Assembly (NCBI RefSeq): GCF_014672835.1
Contig: NZ_CP060244.1
Location: forward strand, 1,343,001-1,407,000
DNA: 64,000 bases
Source: Entomobacter blattae
GTDB taxonomy: Bacteria; Pseudomonadota; Alphaproteobacteria; Acetobacterales; Acetobacteraceae
Direction: 5' to 3'
In this document: positions 63,446-64,000 of the stretch, one piece after another
How the letters are laid out: each line of letters starts with the position of its first letter
Numbering within the stretch: position 1 is the stretch's first letter
Position numbers and translations under genes: made by a program
The notes under the pieces: generated by a model
The model's database searches: none
The model's input: only the letters and a program-made list of their open reading frames with translations
What the model was told of the DNA's origin: nothing

Positions 63446-64000
63446 CTATCGTAAAGTAAAAAACCGGGTATCTAGATAATTTGTTGGTGTAATATTCTCA
63501 TCAATAATTTTCCCCCTATTCCATCTATTTTGCCAGTGAGTGAGGTAGTTTTTTGCGAGTTGTGGGGAATGGGAGATGACGAGGGCGTTCTCGCTGTTAC
63601 GCCTTTCGGCAGACTGTGTGTAGTTGAAGGGGTAGTTTCTACGGTTTCTTCATCAGCGATGATGACCTTGTCGTGCTGGATGGCAAAATCGCTATCCGTG
63701 CGGATGAGAATGCCTGCTTCTTTGAGTGCGGTAAGGGCTTTGGTACTGTAGCGATCCCTGTTGCCCTTTTCGTCAACCACCATCCTGACATCCACTCCGC
63801 ACGCTTTGGCATTGATCAGGGCCGTGGTGATGTTGGGTGCGGTAAAGGAATAGGCCATAATCCGCAACGAGGACTGGGCATTGTTGATGACAGAAAGTAC
63901 GAGTGCTTCAGCGCTGCCTTCGGGTGAGAAGCCCGCCTGTAGGGTAGGCGCAGGAAGGACAGGGGAGTTTGCAGATGAAGGGGGATGAGGAGAGGGGGAG
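63446..64000 (-). pseudogene. Phospholipase D-family nuclease (Nuc-like), frameshifted, 5' end beyond the window
   Basis: The reading SPEGSAEALVLSVINNAQSS then LRIMAYSFTAPNITTALI is a plasmid Nuc-type PLD domain; AIQHDKVIIADEETVE supplies the HxK part of the catalytic motif. At the G4 run (plus strand 63629-63632) the frame shifts: the in-frame product is aberrant, whereas the next frame gives FNYTQSAERRNSENALVI and NYLTHWQNRWNRGK to a stop at 63446. Such nucleases are common on conjugative plasmids next to mobilisation genes. The signal peptide would lie to the right of 64000. Confidence 0.8.

Overview
The window looks like an accessory region from an alphaproteobacterium, probably an AT-rich member of the acetic acid bacteria (Acetobacteraceae). 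The basis is the mix of a NodT-type outer-membrane lipoprotein with an RbbA-type exporter, a TonB siderophore receptor, and an AT-rich MobF plasmid backbone. No rRNA or tRNA gene and no core housekeeping operon was seen. It is either a large plasmid or a chromosomal region rich in integrated elements; this cannot be decided from the sequence alone.

Layout. 1-15.4 kb is the most conventional part: type I restriction-modification genes (hsdS partial, hsdM), a TehB-like methyltransferase, a graveyard of decayed genes (pstS and a hydrolase), a four-gene efflux operon (TolC-family lipoprotein, HlyD, RbbA, YhhJ) joined by 4-bp overlaps, and a TonB-dependent receptor behind repeat-rich DNA. 15.5-18.9 kb is a phage-like integration and control module: tyrosine integrase, excisionase-like protein, ORF6N antirepressor, CI-type S24 repressor and divergent Cro-type regulator, with shared palindromic operators. 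19-30.5 kb is plasmid-like cargo: an unrecognised basic protein, a frameshifted topoisomerase III, an HNH nuclease, a frameshifted serine resolvase, an amino-acid dioxygenase/GNAT/AzlCD operon lying between two resolvase tails, and a frameshifted umuDC pair.

30.6-42.7 kb is the standout. A 1417-residue repeat-containing protein with a polymorphic-toxin layout is followed on the same strand by 13 paralogous genes of about 136 codons (candidate immunity genes). Interleaved among them are five orphan copies of a toxin C-terminal tip. The array grew by tandem duplication (a 1704-bp unit is visible), and the orphan tips are stop-start coupled to the next immunity gene. I do not recognise this immunity family or the long toxin body.

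42.8-53 kb resembles the leading/mobilisation region of R388-like plasmids: a structured DNA upstream of a plasmid ssb, small leading-region genes, a YadA-type adhesin, a stbABC-like operon, a candidate oriT, then trwA-trwB-trwC-like genes (accessory protein, coupling ATPase, MobF relaxase). 53-64 kb is mosaic cargo between the relaxase and a PLD-family nuclease: two glycosyltransferase pseudogenes, beta-repeat protein fragments, the four-gene Anbu operon (ATP-grasp, alpha-E, transglutaminase, proteasome-like protease) between two 512-bp direct repeats, and a RelB/YoeB-type toxin-antitoxin pair with a broken toxin. Repeated scars of the relaxase and PLD 3' ends show that this junction has received insertions more than once.

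Many cargo genes carry single small indels, often in homopolymers. The efflux, receptor, hsdM, toxin and trw genes are intact. This is either real decay of cargo or residual sequencing error; raw reads would decide.
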